Part shown: piece after piece, positions 43,163 through 54,500 of the stretch
How the letters are laid out: each line of letters starts with the position of its first letter
Position numbering within the stretch: position 1 is the stretch's first letter
Origin: Entophlyctis helioformis
Taxonomy: Eukaryota; Chytridiomycota; Chytridiomycetes; Chytridiales; Chytriomycetaceae
Assembly (NCBI GenBank): GCA_025526915.1
Contig: JAHLKH010000024.1
Span: forward strand, 62,001 to 126,000
Reading direction: 5' to 3'
Length of the DNA: 64,000 nt
Translations under genes and position numbers: made by a program
The notes under the pieces: model-generated
Databases searched by the model: none
What the model was told of the DNA's origin: nothing
Seen by the model: only the letters and a program-made list of their open reading frames with translations

Positions 43163-43602
43163 GATAGACTGAAGAGTGATAAACGACTCACTGAATGAAA
43201 CAACAGCATTGGCACGGTTCTTGTACCATTCCCCTTGGTGGTCCTGCTGCGGTTTGCTCTGGAGCACCGCCAGCCTCTGCTGCTGCAGATACTCGCTGTT
43301 CACCCAGATGATCGCCCTGTGGCACCGTCTGTTGGACACCAGCCCCTCTCCTTTACGCATTCGCCAGACGGCCACGATCCAGCCACGCAGACGCACCTCG
43401 ACGGCATCGTGACATTGGCATAATGGCATCCAGAGGTGTGTCTTCTCACGTGATCAGCCTGCCATGCTGCCATTGCCAGCAGTGACTCGTATTTTGCCGA
43501 TCAACCAAACAGAAGGTGGCATGGTTGCAGATGCGCGTTGCTGTCTTGCCATCCATGCAGGCTGCTGACTCTTGGGTACTGGCGTGATACGCCGGCCAGA
43601 TA
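43163..43602 (+). other. Region after P5B gene; holds a possible coding fragment (43206-43423)
   Basis: After the P5B stop an open frame runs to TAA at 43421-43423 and reads like ordinary protein (SIGTVLVPFPLVVLLRFALE, then a His/Pro/Asp-rich tail DGHDPATQTHLDG). It has no convincing start, but an acceptor-like CAACAG precedes it at about 43205. It could be a last exon of an alternative P5B transcript, a gene remnant, or chance. The rest up to 43602 is the presumed promoter of the secreted protein. Confidence 0.3.
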
Positions 43603-44631
43603 ATGCGCGTGGTCTTGGCTCTGCTTGCGTGTCTGGTTCGTCTTGCGGCGAGTGCGGCACCAGATCCAACGCCCATCTCGCCAGGCGTATGCGTACCAGC
43701 AGCCACAGTCGCGCCACGCGGCTATCCCCTCAATACCATCGCGCCATCATGTTCAGAGACCGGCGAATGCGTCTGCCCGCCTGGAACCACTCTCGCGCCA
43801 GAAGTCGCAGACTACCTGCCCGACCTGGTCGATGGACCCGACGGTTTCGCCTCACAGGCACCATCTTGCACAACAACGTCCGTGTGCGATCAGCCGTATC
43901 CGACATTCCCGCCACCACTGCCGCCGACCTGCACCGACGGATGCTCGATCGCCAGACACCTTGAGACGCGGCTCGAGCAGCTCGGCGTCGTCACTGGGTG
44001 TCTGCGCACCATGCGCGGCAAGACCAACTGGGCATGCGTGCTGTCCAAAATCGAAGGCACGGATATCGTGGGCGACCCTGTCGTGCTAAGCTACCTCTAC
44101 GAAGCCGACAAAGAAGTGTGTGGCGGATACGGCCTGTACGCGGTATGCACGGAACGGGACACGCTACGCCGTGTCGTTGCCGATGGCGAGCGCGGCATGA
44201 AATGCCGCAGCGTGACGGTCTGTGGCAGTAGCAAAGGCCCTAAGAGTGCGATGGGGCTTGCCGGTGCGTGAGGCGTCGTGTATGGCTGCATGAAACGCGG
44301 CGATCTGTTTAGTGACTCATGATGACTGGCACACACTCATGCAGGTGGTCGTGGCGGCCGCATGGCGCAAGTCGATGACGGCGTTCCGGCTCCAGATGAA
44401 ACCCCGTCGGCCTCTGCCGCCACATCTCAGAGCACTTCTGCTGCTGCCTCTGCTGCCTCTGCTGCTGCTGCTCCTGAAAGTGTGTACAGCTCAGATACAG
44501 CAAAGGCGGAGGCCGTGGGCCAGAAGCAGACCAGCGATCTCAAGGCGAGCGGCAACGGGCCTACTGCCATGGTGTCGCTCGTCACGATCGTGCTCGTTCT
44601 CGGCATGCCCATTGCATTTTCGTGGTTCTGA
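43603..44631 (+). CDS. Secreted Cys-rich protein with C-terminal hydrophobic anchor
   Basis: Exons: 43603-44263 and 44345-44631 (315 aa; intron GTGCGT..ATGCAG). A clear signal peptide (MRVVLALLACLVRLAASA) is followed by a Pro/Thr-rich segment with paired cysteines (CVPAA, SCSETGECVCPPG, SCTTTSVCDQP, CTDGCS), then a more ordered domain with further Cys (CLRTMRGKTNWACV, VCGGYGLYAVC, MKCRSVTVCG). A Ser/Ala/Thr-rich stalk leads to a final hydrophobic stretch (MVSLVTIVLVLGMPIAFSWF), as in GPI-anchored or single-pass wall proteins. No family is recognised; cell surface location is inferred. AATAAA lies at 44743-44748. Confidence 0.8.
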
Positions 44632-44849
44632 TACTGGGCTGTCGCGATCAGGGGTCTGCAGAAGGCCAGGGTGACGGCTTTTTCAGGTCTCGTTTCCCGC
44701 CGCGAGCCTGCAGCTGCAGAGACGCAGCGCGGGCTGGCTGCCAATAAAGTGTGTCTCTTGAACGCAGATGCGACAACACCTTCATCGAGACGAGGCCCAT
44801 TTGGCATTTTCCTTTCGACCACGCCGAGATCACCACGCAGTCAGCCAAC

Positions 44850-47800
44850 ATGTCACTGGCGTTGAACGTTGCCCAGGCGCAAGTGCGTGCATGCGTGCAT
44901 GTGCGGCTGGCTGCTGCCCAGCGTGCAGTCTCGCTGCTGGCCACCGCCCGCCTCCTCACGGCCCGTGCCGCACATCCGCACCTTCCTCGCGGCGTCCGTT
45001 GGAGCCGCCAACACAAAGGCCCGTCGGCAGCAACACCGACCGTTGCACCACAGGGAGCACGCAAGGCAGCAGCAGCACGCAAGGCAGCTACAGCAACGGC
45101 CAGCGGGCCAGCGCCAGAGCTGCTGGCTGTTGCAAAGGCGGATGCCATGCCGTCTGCATCTACATCTGCATCCCATCGACGGCTGCCCGCCAAACGCTCG
45201 AAGCCGGCGACCTTGTTGAAATCCGCAGGTTGGTTGGATCGCCCAGAGGCTGCGGTTGCAACGCCGCCGACCGCATGGGCTGACACTTGCGGCATACGCC
45301 CCCGACAGACAGGGCAAGACGATGATCGGTGTTGTCGTGGGCTCGTTCGGCAACACGGGCGTCACAACGATCATGTCCAACGGCCACACCGTCGCGCACT
45401 CCACCTCGGACGTGTTCTTTGTGCAGCCGCAGTGGGCCTTCCAGCCGTATTTTGCGACGGTCGAGGCCGGCAGCAGTGCCAAGCCGCTGCCCGCCGGTCT
45501 TTCGGATCACATCGCCAAGAAGCTCCTGGCGGCACATATCCGTCCCGAGATCACTCACTTTATCGGCGAATTCCAGCGCCATGTCGAGTCGCTCGTCGCC
45601 AGCAAGAAGGACGCTCTCGGCAGCATGTACGACAAGCTGATGGCTGCCAGCCAGCCAAGCAAAGACGCCATCGAGTCTCATTCGCCGCACGTCACCCTTT
45701 CCGATGCTGCCCGCCACATCTTCAACGTCGATCAGCCATCTCCCGCCGAGTGCTTTGCCGTGTACCAGTTCATGACCAAGACCGGCTCCCGATTCGTGCC
45801 GGCCGATCCTGCCACCTTGCCTCGTCGCGCACGTTCCGTCTGCGTTCGAAAACGGAAACCAACCGAATTGATGCCGTCTTCCAAGCTCATCCGCGAGACG
45901 GAGCCTGCGTTCGGGTCAACCAAAACCGACTACCAGTCGTTCCTCGACAAGTGCCGTCAGCGCATCATGACATTCCGCAGTGCCAATGCCGCAGCTCCTG
46001 CGTCTGGACCGTCAGCTGCTGCAACGGGCGGTGCGAACGCGTCTCCAAAGCAGGAGGCGGTCAGCGCTGCCGAGCCGTTCAACGAGGTTGACAACTTCCT
46101 GCTGGACATGATTGTCGACTCGGTTGCGTCGGTCAGCAACTTCCCGTCCAACGAGCGCATCTTTGCACAGCTCCATGTGCTCAAGCGTCTCAACCCGCTC
46201 TACTCGTTCTACCCGACCGAGGCAGAGGTTATGCTGTTTCTCAAGAGGTCGGCGTGCATGCGCCGTGGGAGAACGTGGCGCTGCACCGGCCCAACAAGTT
46301 TGGACGCAACGAGCTCCTCGTCGGAGCCACTGCCGAACAGGTCACTGAAAGGACACGTATGCTCGGTGACGAGCTTCTCAAGACAGACAAGTTTGAGTAC
46401 GACTCTGCCGGCAAGCTTGTTCTTGTTCCTGCTACGACTCCTGCTTCTGCCACTCCTGCCCCCGCTGCTGCCCAGCCTCTGGATCCCAAGCCGTGGTCGG
46501 TTGCCGATCGCTTCAAGGCAAACATTGTGTTCAATCCTGCGCCGCACACGTCGCCCTTTTACCAAACTGACATGGTTGCCGAGGCCCGCGTGGACTTTGG
46601 CGCCGAGGACCGCGTCTTTGTCATTGACTCGCCAACGGCCCACGAGCTGGACGACGGATTCTCGCTGCAAGACACACCCGCGGGTACATGGATCCATGTC
46701 CACATTGCCGATCCGACTGCTGTCATCCCGCCTGGCTCCGACCTGGCGCTTATTGCCCAGATGCGCGGCAACTCAGTGTATCTCCCTGAGCGGCACTACC
46801 CGATGCTCCCCGACGCACTTGCCCGCGGACGCTTTGATCTGGACGTGTCGCCATGCTCTCTGACGTTCTCTGCGCGTCTTGGAGCTGACGGCGACATCAT
46901 CGACTACCGCGTTGCCCCGGCATTCTGCGCAACACGGTTGCTGTCCACTATGAGGACGTTGACGGTGTGCTTAACTGGGACCGCGTATACACCCGCAAGG
47001 CTCTTCCTGCCGACCGCCCGTTCTGGCTCAACAAGTACTTTGAGGCCGTTGACCAGCGACCGCCCGTCACAAAGATCGATGCCAAGGATACCGCCACCCT
47101 GCGCCGGATGCATGCCTTGACCGAGCAACATCTCAAGTGGCGGCTGGGCAATGGCGCGTTTGTGCCCGACGCGCTTGCTGCGTCTGTCCGCGTCGAGCCG
47201 TACCCGCTGCCGCCCACATCGCGCACATCCGCCCCGACAGCCGCCCCGTCGATCGTGCTGTCGCCCTTTGACTCGCAGCACCTGTCGCCGTCGCACCTGC
47301 TCGTCTCTGAAATGATGATCATTGCCGGCCGTGTCGCCGCCAAGTTCTGCGTCGACCACGGCGTCTCGGTGCCGTTCCGCGGCCAGCCGCCCATCACATC
47401 GCACGTCTCGAGCCTCTCCCCGAGCAGCCCCGAAGCCATCGCCTCGCGTCTCGCCGACGTCCGCGGCCTCGTTTCCCTGCCGACCCCGTCTCTGGCGTCC
47501 TGCCCCTGTCGGCCATGCAGCAGCTGCTTCCGTACATGCCGCCTGCCGCGTGGACGATGCAGCCGGCGGGCCACTCGACCATGGGCCTCCCCGACCCGCT
47601 CGCGCCGCCCAAGCCGGGCGACTCGTCCATGGTGGGCTACGTCAAGGCGACGAGCCCGCTGCGCCGCTACAAGGATCTGCTCGTGCACTGGCAGATCAAG
47701 TCGGTGTTTGCCAAGCAGCCGTCGCAGCAGCCGTTCTCGCCAGAAGGTGTCGAGAAGCTCATACAGAGCCTGCACAGCGCTGAGCGGGCCACGCGGCTGT

Positions 47801-48237
47801 TGTCGGCGCAGAGCGACCGCTTCTGGATGCTCGAGTGGCTGCGGCGGCGCGAGGTGCTCTGGCAAACGGGCGGCCTCTCCGAGACTGATTCAGCAGCTGC
47901 CAGCCTTGAGATGCGCGTCCCGGCCGGACATGAGATGACGCGGCCGTTGACGTACGCCATGTCGCGACGCGATGGCGCGGCGGCACCCATGGGCAACGCG
48001 GCGTCGCGGCCCGTCGTCCACGTCGTTGTGGGCAACAACGTGAGCATCGACGCCGTGGGCGGCGGCACGCGCGTGTTTGTCAATGTCGTTGAGCTCGGTG
48101 GCCAGAACGCCGTGCTCGAGATGGGCCCGCTCGGCACGGCCAGCCTCGACGTGCAGCCTGGCGGCGTGGTGGCGTGCCATGTCCAGTCCGTCGATCCGTC
48201 CATGGGCCGGTTGGCACTCGTCCCTGCCCGCTCATGA
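44850..48237 (+). CDS. DSS1/cyt-4-like mitochondrial RNB-domain exoribonuclease, five apparent frameshifts
   Basis: Intronless. Homology continues through five frames shifts of one missing base each, near 45193 (AAA), 45278 (GGG), 46244 (AAG/AG), 46919 (GG) and 47486 (CCCC); with these the frame is exactly 1,131 codons. The N-terminus MSLALNVAQAQVRACVHVRL with Arg/Ala/Ser and no acids fits a mitochondrial presequence. A DSS1-like N-domain follows (LEAGDLVEIRR, MIGVVVGSFG). Then VHAPWENVALHRP, and the RNB domain with IDSPTAHELDDGFSL near 591; the acidic cluster reads A-H-E-L-D-D, a variant expected in this subgroup. YVKATSPLRRYKDLLVHWQIK is the conserved RNB C-terminal motif. Known homologues form the mitochondrial degradosome with the SUV3 helicase. 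AATAAA is at 48242-48247. Confidence 0.75.
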
Positions 48238-48376
48238 GCCAATAAACGCGCTTGCGGCTGTCTGTGCATTGAACCACCGTTCCTGGTTTCTCCTTTTATT
48301 CCTCTGCTTCTTCCTCTCTGATATCAGCTCCGAACGATACCGACGCCGACACCAGCACCAACACTGACACATCCGT

Positions 48377-51340
48377 CTACTCCTTGGCCCGCAGACGCTC
48401 CAGAGCAGCCTTCTTGTCCTCCTTGCGCTTCTTGCGGTCGGGCTTGGGTGCCTTTTCCTCGTCGCGTCCACGCTTGCCGAGCGGCACGGCAGACGCCTGC
48501 TTGCTGGGCTGGGCAGCCACCGCGTTGGCAGCAGCGTTGCCACCGAGCTTGGCCGTTGCCGACGCTGCGCCAGCCGCAATCGCGCTCTTGGCCTTGCTGG
48601 TCTTGATGGTGTCGTCGCCGTACGTCTCGGCACCAGCAGCTGGACGACGCTTCTTGGCGTCACCCGCTGCAGCGCCAGTGGCTGCCTTGGGGTTGCGCGG
48701 CGCTCTAAAGTGCTTGGCGCGACGCTCCAATGACGCCGAGATGATCTGCTCATCCTGTGCATCGTCAAACCACACACCGTCCTTGGGCTTGGGCTTGGGC
48801 TTGGGAGCATCCGCATCGATACCCTCCTCCACGACCCTCCTCTCCTCCTCCTCCTCAGGTTCAGGCGGAGCCAAGGCGTGCACAGCGTTGTTGACGGCAG
48901 CGGTGCCGTTGGCGGTCATGCCAGGGAACTTGTTGGATGTCTTCTTGAGCTTGGCAACAAAGAAGCCGTCCATGTTGTACGTGTGCGGATAGTAGCGGCG
49001 CGTCAGCTTCATGGACTGGTGGAACTGCTTGCCACGGAAGCTGTTGTTGACAGAGACAACGGGTCAGCATGCGTGATATTGCGGCATGTCGGACCACAGA
49101 ACCACAGAACCACGCACCTGGCAAAGCCCTCGCGGCCAAAGTCAAGGCCGGTGGGCACGAGCTTGACGTTGGGACGCTTCTTGAGCGCGTAGTTGACCAC
49201 CTCCTCGTTCTCCTCGACCGTGACGGCACAAGTCGAGTAGACAATGTAGCCACCAGTGGAGGAGTGCGCGTCGACCGAGTCGATGGCAGCGAGAATCAGC
49301 TCCTTCTGGATGTGCGTCAGGAACTGCAGGTCCTCCTCGGTCTTGTTGACCTTGACGGACTGATCCTTGGAGATGACACCCGTGCCGGAGCATGGCGCGT
49401 CCAGCAGGACACGGTCAAAGCCACCAATGACGTGGGGGAACTGGCGGCCGTCGTAGTAGCAGACGGATGTGTTGCGGACGCCTGCATGGATCATTGTTGA
49501 GGAGCCAGCCCGTCAGTTCAAGCCCATGGCAGTGTGGACGTGGGGTCCATGGCAACTCACCCATGCGGTGCACGTTGGCAATCAGACCCTTGAGACGGTC
49601 CTTGGAAATGTCGTTCGCAAACAGACAGCCCGTGTTCTTCATGAGCGCAGCAATGTAGGTGGTCTTGCCGCCGGGAGCAGCGCACATGTCGAGAACGCGC
49701 TCGTTGCTCTGCGGCGCAAGGGCCATGACGGGCAGGAACGACGACGCGGCCTGCAGCATGTAGTGTCCAGCAAGGTACTCGGGCGTCGCACCAATGGGCA
49801 CGGGCGAGTCGAAGATCTGGATGCCGACCTTGGACCACTTGCCGATGGGCTCGAGGTTGACACCGCGGTTGATGAGCGACTGTGCAAGGTCGCGCCGACG
49901 GGTCTTGAGCGTGTTGGCACGGATGACGACGGGACGCGCGACTTCGTTGGCCTCGAAGAACTCAATGACCTCGCCCAGATCAAACAGATGGAACAGCTTC
50001 TCGGCGAGGAAGTAGTTGTAGCCGTAGTATGTGGCAATGTCCTTGATGAGCTGCTCGACGTACTCTTGGCGGGAACTGGACACGGACGGCCGCGTGTCAG
50101 TGTGCGAGCGTGTCAGACACTACAACAACAACGGCAACAGCACAAAGAGCCACGAAGAGCACCCACCGCTCGGGATCACGCATGTCCTTGAAGTTGGACA
50201 GCGTCTGGATGATCTCGTTGATGCGCGTATGCACGAGCGTAATGTCCTCGGTCTCGATACCGTCCTTTTCAATCTCCTGGCCCGACGGCAGCACGAGCTT
50301 CTGGCGCTGCTCGATGTTGGTCTTGAGCTCCTCCTCGCCCAAGCGCTCGTCCTCGGCCGCCTGCGCATCCTCGAGACGCGCCTGACGCTCAAACTCTGTT
50401 TCGTCGTCGTCCTCGTCGTCGTCGGATCCGTTGCCGGCCTTGCCGTTGCCATTGTCGTCCGAGTCGTCGCCAAAGTCGAGCATCTTGGCCTCGCGCGGCA
50501 TGTCCTGGTCAAACTCGTCCTCGCCAACATCGCTGCCCGCGTCCTCGCCATCGTCCTCGTCCTCCCAGTCGTCCAGCGTCTCGAGGCGATCGTCGTCTTC
50601 GTCGTCGTCGTCGTCCTCCTCCTCTTCGTCATCGTCGCCCTCGCCCTCGCCCTCGCTGTCTGCCCCAGCCTCGGCAGCCGCAAACTCGTCATCGTCGGCA
50701 AACTCGTCCTCGGCGTCGTCGCTGGATGCAGCGGCTCCGTTCTCCATGTCCTCGCCGGCATCGCTCTCAAAGTCGTCGTCGTCCCAGTCGATCTCGTCCT
50801 GGTCATTGACGACAATCATGTGCGTGCCCTTCTTGGGCTTGACAGCCGCACCACCAGCAGCAGCAGCAGCAGCAGCACTGGGAGCAGCAGCGGCCTTCTT
50901 GGCGGGAGTGCTTTTCTTTTCGGCAGCGGCCTTGGCACCTGCGATCGAATGGCAACCGCAATCAGCAAGCGATGCGCACAGACATGAATGGCAGCAGCAC
51001 GGCAGCAGGACGGCATGCCAGCATGCCAGCCAGCCAGCCACGACGCACCCTTCTTGGCAGGGGCAACGGGCACGTTCTCGAGCAGCCGTTCGTTGTCTCT
51101 GGGACGGGCCAATGCGCCGGCGCCGCTGGCCAGCCGGGCGGCCTGCAGCTTGGAGACGGCGATCTTGGCCTTGGCGGCCTTGTCGGCCATGGAGCCCTTG
51201 CGGGGCAGCCTTGGCGCGGCGGGCTCTGCGAGCGGGTCGGGCGCGATGCCCATCTTCTTCTGCAGCTTGAGGATGGTGTGGTCGCTCAGCGGCGCGGGCG
51301 GGCCCTGCTTGTTCTTGGCTTGTCGTGCTCTGCGGCCCAT
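48377..51340 (-). CDS. NOP2: NOP2 (NSUN1) 25S rRNA m5C methyltransferase
   Basis: Exons in transcription order: 51340-51049, 50938-50167, 50075-49561, 49481-49118, 49040-48377 (868 aa). NOP2 methylates a cytosine in large-subunit rRNA in the nucleolus and is needed for 60S assembly. The N-terminus is basic ([13 protein letters not shown]), then a long Asp/Glu-rich nucleolar stretch (about 150-290). The Nol1/Nop2/Sun core contains [27 protein letters not shown], the SAM motif [37 protein letters not shown] (motif IV Cys) and [17 protein letters not shown] (motif VI catalytic Cys). [20 protein letters not shown] closes the core, and a Lys/Ala-rich tail ends [19 protein letters not shown]. The promoter region shared with the IBTK-like gene carries an 11-bp-phased E-box array. 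Confidence 0.95.
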
Positions 51341-51408
51341 TTTGTTGCTGCTGGATTCGTTCCGTGATCCCAAGACGCACAAAAAAGAAAAAAGATGAAA
51401 AGCCATGT

Positions 51409-51469
51409 CACGTGTGGGTCATGTGAGCGACATGTGAGCGTCATGTGAGCGACATGTGAGCGTCATGTG
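51409..51469. promoter_or_regulatory. Six E-boxes at exact 11-bp spacing in divergent promoter
   Basis: CACGTG at 51409 is followed by CATGTG at 51420, 51431, 51442, 51453 and 51464, each exactly 11 bp apart and embedded in an alternating GTGAGCGA/GTGAGCGT unit. The array lies between the starts of NOP2 (51340, minus) and the IBTK-like gene (51526, plus). CANNTG is the core site of bHLH factors, and one helical-turn spacing puts all sites on the same DNA face. Function is inferred. Confidence 0.6.
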
Positions 51470-51525
51470 ACACAGCGTCAGAGTGCACTCGGCCAGCCCT
51501 CGCCAGACTCTCCGACTGCCTCCAC

Positions 51526-54500
51526 ATGGCCTCGACACTGGCACCCGCACACTCGGGCACTCCTCCAGCGGGCCACGACCCAAACCAGCGAGATGCGCTT
51601 GGAAACACGCCGCTCATGACGGCCATCACGGCGTCAGCCACGGCGGCCTTGGCTGGCATAGGCAGCGGCAGTGGCGGCGTCGGTGCGTCTGGCGCTGGCG
51701 CTGGCGCCGGTGGCCCGAGCGGGTCGCCCGTGCTGTCGCCCTCGCAGTTCCAGTCGCTCGCCCAGCAGATCCGGTCGCCCAGGCTCAACATCAACCTGCA
51801 GGACCTGGAGAGCGGCTACACGCTGCTGCACAAGGCGCTGTACAACGGCCACCTGGCGCTGGCGCTGTTCATGCTCCGCTCCCGCCCAGACGTCGATCTG
51901 ACGCTCAAGGACAAGGAGGGCTACACCTGTCTGGACCTGCTCAACGTGCGTGTCTGCATCCATGCCTGCCATGGCTGGCCCGACTGGCATGCCCTAACTG
52001 GCTGACGCTCTGCGGCTGCTCCAGGCGTCCATGAAGCTGCACAAGCTGTTTGACGGCGACGATCACGACGCCCTCGACGGCCGCTGGATGCACCGGCGCC
52101 ACGACCACAGCGCCGTTCGACACACCACGGATTCTGACTCGGATGAGTCGACGGGGCGTGATGCCAATGCCGATGCAGATGCGGATCCAGACGCCGGCAG
52201 CAGCAACGACCACGCCGACGCCGATCTTGTCGGCAGTGTGCCCGGCAGCCAGCAGCTCAACCCGGCCATGTCCGTCTGGAGCTGGGGCTCCAACTCAAAC
52301 TACGTGCTGGGCCAGCCCAACTCGGACGATCGCACTCTGCCCGAACGCCTCGATCTCACATCCTCGCTCTCGGCATCCATTGCAGCGTCCGTGCATGCCA
52401 TCGGCGACTACGATCCGCAGATCCAGCAGGTGGTCATGTCCAAGTACCATGCATGCATCCTGACTCGGAAGCGGCTGTACACGCACGGCTTTGGTCCTGG
52501 TGGCCGGCTTGGCCTGGGGCACGAGGAAACCACCATGCGGCCGACCGAAGTGCCCGGGCTGTCTGGAGCCGCCGAGTTTGTTGCTGTGGGACCGGACCAC
52601 ACGATCGCCATCCTGGACGACGGCGCCGTGTGGACATGGGGCTCCAACGAGCATTCTCAGCTTGGTATGACCCAACGTTGCGCCGTCCATCGGTTGTTGC
52701 CATGCTGCATCTGGCGCGTAACTGACAGAGAGCGATCGGCAGGATACACCGTCGAGACACGGTCGCGCACACCAAAGCAACTCACACCACGCCAGGTACA
52801 GCTCAAAAAGATCACTTGCGTGGGTGCGGCTGGATCCAAGTTCCACTCCATCGTCTTCACCAATGCCGGCGCCATCTACACTTGGGGCACCAACAAGGGC
52901 CAGCTGGGCTACGACCAGCCTGTCCAATCCACGCCTCGCAAGGTCACATCCTTCCCGCTGCAGCCCATCCTCCAAGTCTGCGCCACCAACTCCTCGTCCG
53001 CCGTGCTCGTTGCCACCAACGACGTGTACGTGTTTGCCGAATCCAAAACCACGCGAGTCATGTTCCCGGCAACGCAGCTGCAACGGCCGCTCGCCATGCA
53101 CAGGCAGTCGTCAGAGTCGCGTGTGCCGCGTGTGCGCAAACTCGTGACAGGAAACCACCAGTACGCTGCGCTGCTCACATCGGGTGACGTTTATATGTGG
53201 TCGCCGCCTGATCCGCAGTATCGCGACTCGTGGCAGCAACTCAACTTCCCGCAGCGGCGGCCGCGGCTCGTGTGGTCGGTGCGCAAGAAACATCTGGCTG
53301 CCCGCGATGTTGGCGTGGGCATCGATTCGAGTATCATTGTCGGTACAGACTCGGGCCATGTGTTTGTTGGGTCGCGGCGCGTCGTTGGCGGCGGTGTGTC
53401 GGCTGCCAAGGAACGGCCGGCTGTGTATGTCAGTCCGCGTGTCGCTGCGGCTGCGGCTGCGGCTGCTGCTGCATCTGGCGCGTCTGTTCCGGGACTGGCG
53501 GCTGGCATTGCTGTCGCGAATGCTGTTGCTTCAGCTGGCGCCGCTGCGATGGGTGACGCAGGTGCCAAGGACGGAGCCGTGTTCTTCAAGTACACCAAAG
53601 TCCCAAACTTGCAGCATATCGTGCAGGTGGCCGCGTCGTCTTGCGGTGCCTTTGCTGCGCTGCGCTCTGATCGCAGACCAAACCAAGTTGTTGTTGATCC
53701 CAGTTCGCTCGCCTCTGACATGTGCAAGGTCCTCTATCCCGTGCGTCGGATGGGCATTCAACGGCCCTCACACGCCGCTGAAGCGTCTGAGCTTGAACGG
53801 ACGCTCTCATCGTCGACCTTGTCGTCCTGGTTTGGCATGGCCGGTCAGTCGCCGAAGTCGGCATCGACGGATCCGCAGCAGCAGGTTTCCCCGCTTCAGT
53901 CTGCCCACCATCTCCTGCCGCCGCCAGCCTTGGCATCGTCGCTCACTGCCAGCGTCCCGTGGACTGACGACTCGCTGCCGGCCGGCAGTCGTGCAGGCGG
54001 ATACGACGTTGAGATTCTTGTCGAGGGCGGCGTGCGCGTGCTTGCTCATCGCATCATCCTGTCGCTCCGCAGTCGTCTCTTCCGCCAAGCGTTCATGGAC
54101 GGCATGGGCGGTGGCGGCGGTCCTGTAATTGCGCAGCACACTCAGTCCGGAGGCAAGCGTGGCGGCAATGCGTTCACGGGCAATGTCGACTCGGCCATCA
54201 AGATTGCGTCTGAGCCGTCAGAGGATGGACTGGTGTCCGTCAGCATGCCGCACACGCACCCCGCGACTCTGATGTGTCTGCTCGAGTTCATGTACACGGG
54301 CCGGTTCCGTCGTCTGTGGGACAACTCGGTCCTGCTGCCGTCGTCGCAAGCTGGACGCGTCTCTCCCACATCCAACACAGGTCCGAGCGGCAAGAAGAAC
54401 AGCGCTGGTGCAAGTGCATATGCGCGTGATCCTGAGCCGATGCCGTCTGTCCGCATCCATCAAGAGTTTACGCGGTTGGCCAAGATCCTGAGGCTGGACG

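Noticed and set aside
44768..45283. Alternative start at 44768 for the DSS1-like gene
   Set aside because: That frame is open into LEAGDLVEIRR, but its N-terminal sequence is Cys/His-rich and unlike a presequence. Starting at 44850 with one missing A near 45193 gives a better targeting peptide. It remains a possible alternative.
44648..45295. Minus-strand Ala/Arg/Ser-rich frame opposite the DSS1-like N-terminus
   Set aside because: It is the antisense of the presequence region and lacks motifs. The plus-strand frame continues into recognisable RNB-protein homology and has a presequence-like composition.
50431..51270. Plus-strand Ser-rich frame
   Set aside because: Mirror of the Asp/Glu-rich stretch of NOP2 (GAC/GAG read backwards as Ser/Leu); the NOP2 frame has catalytic motifs on the other strand.
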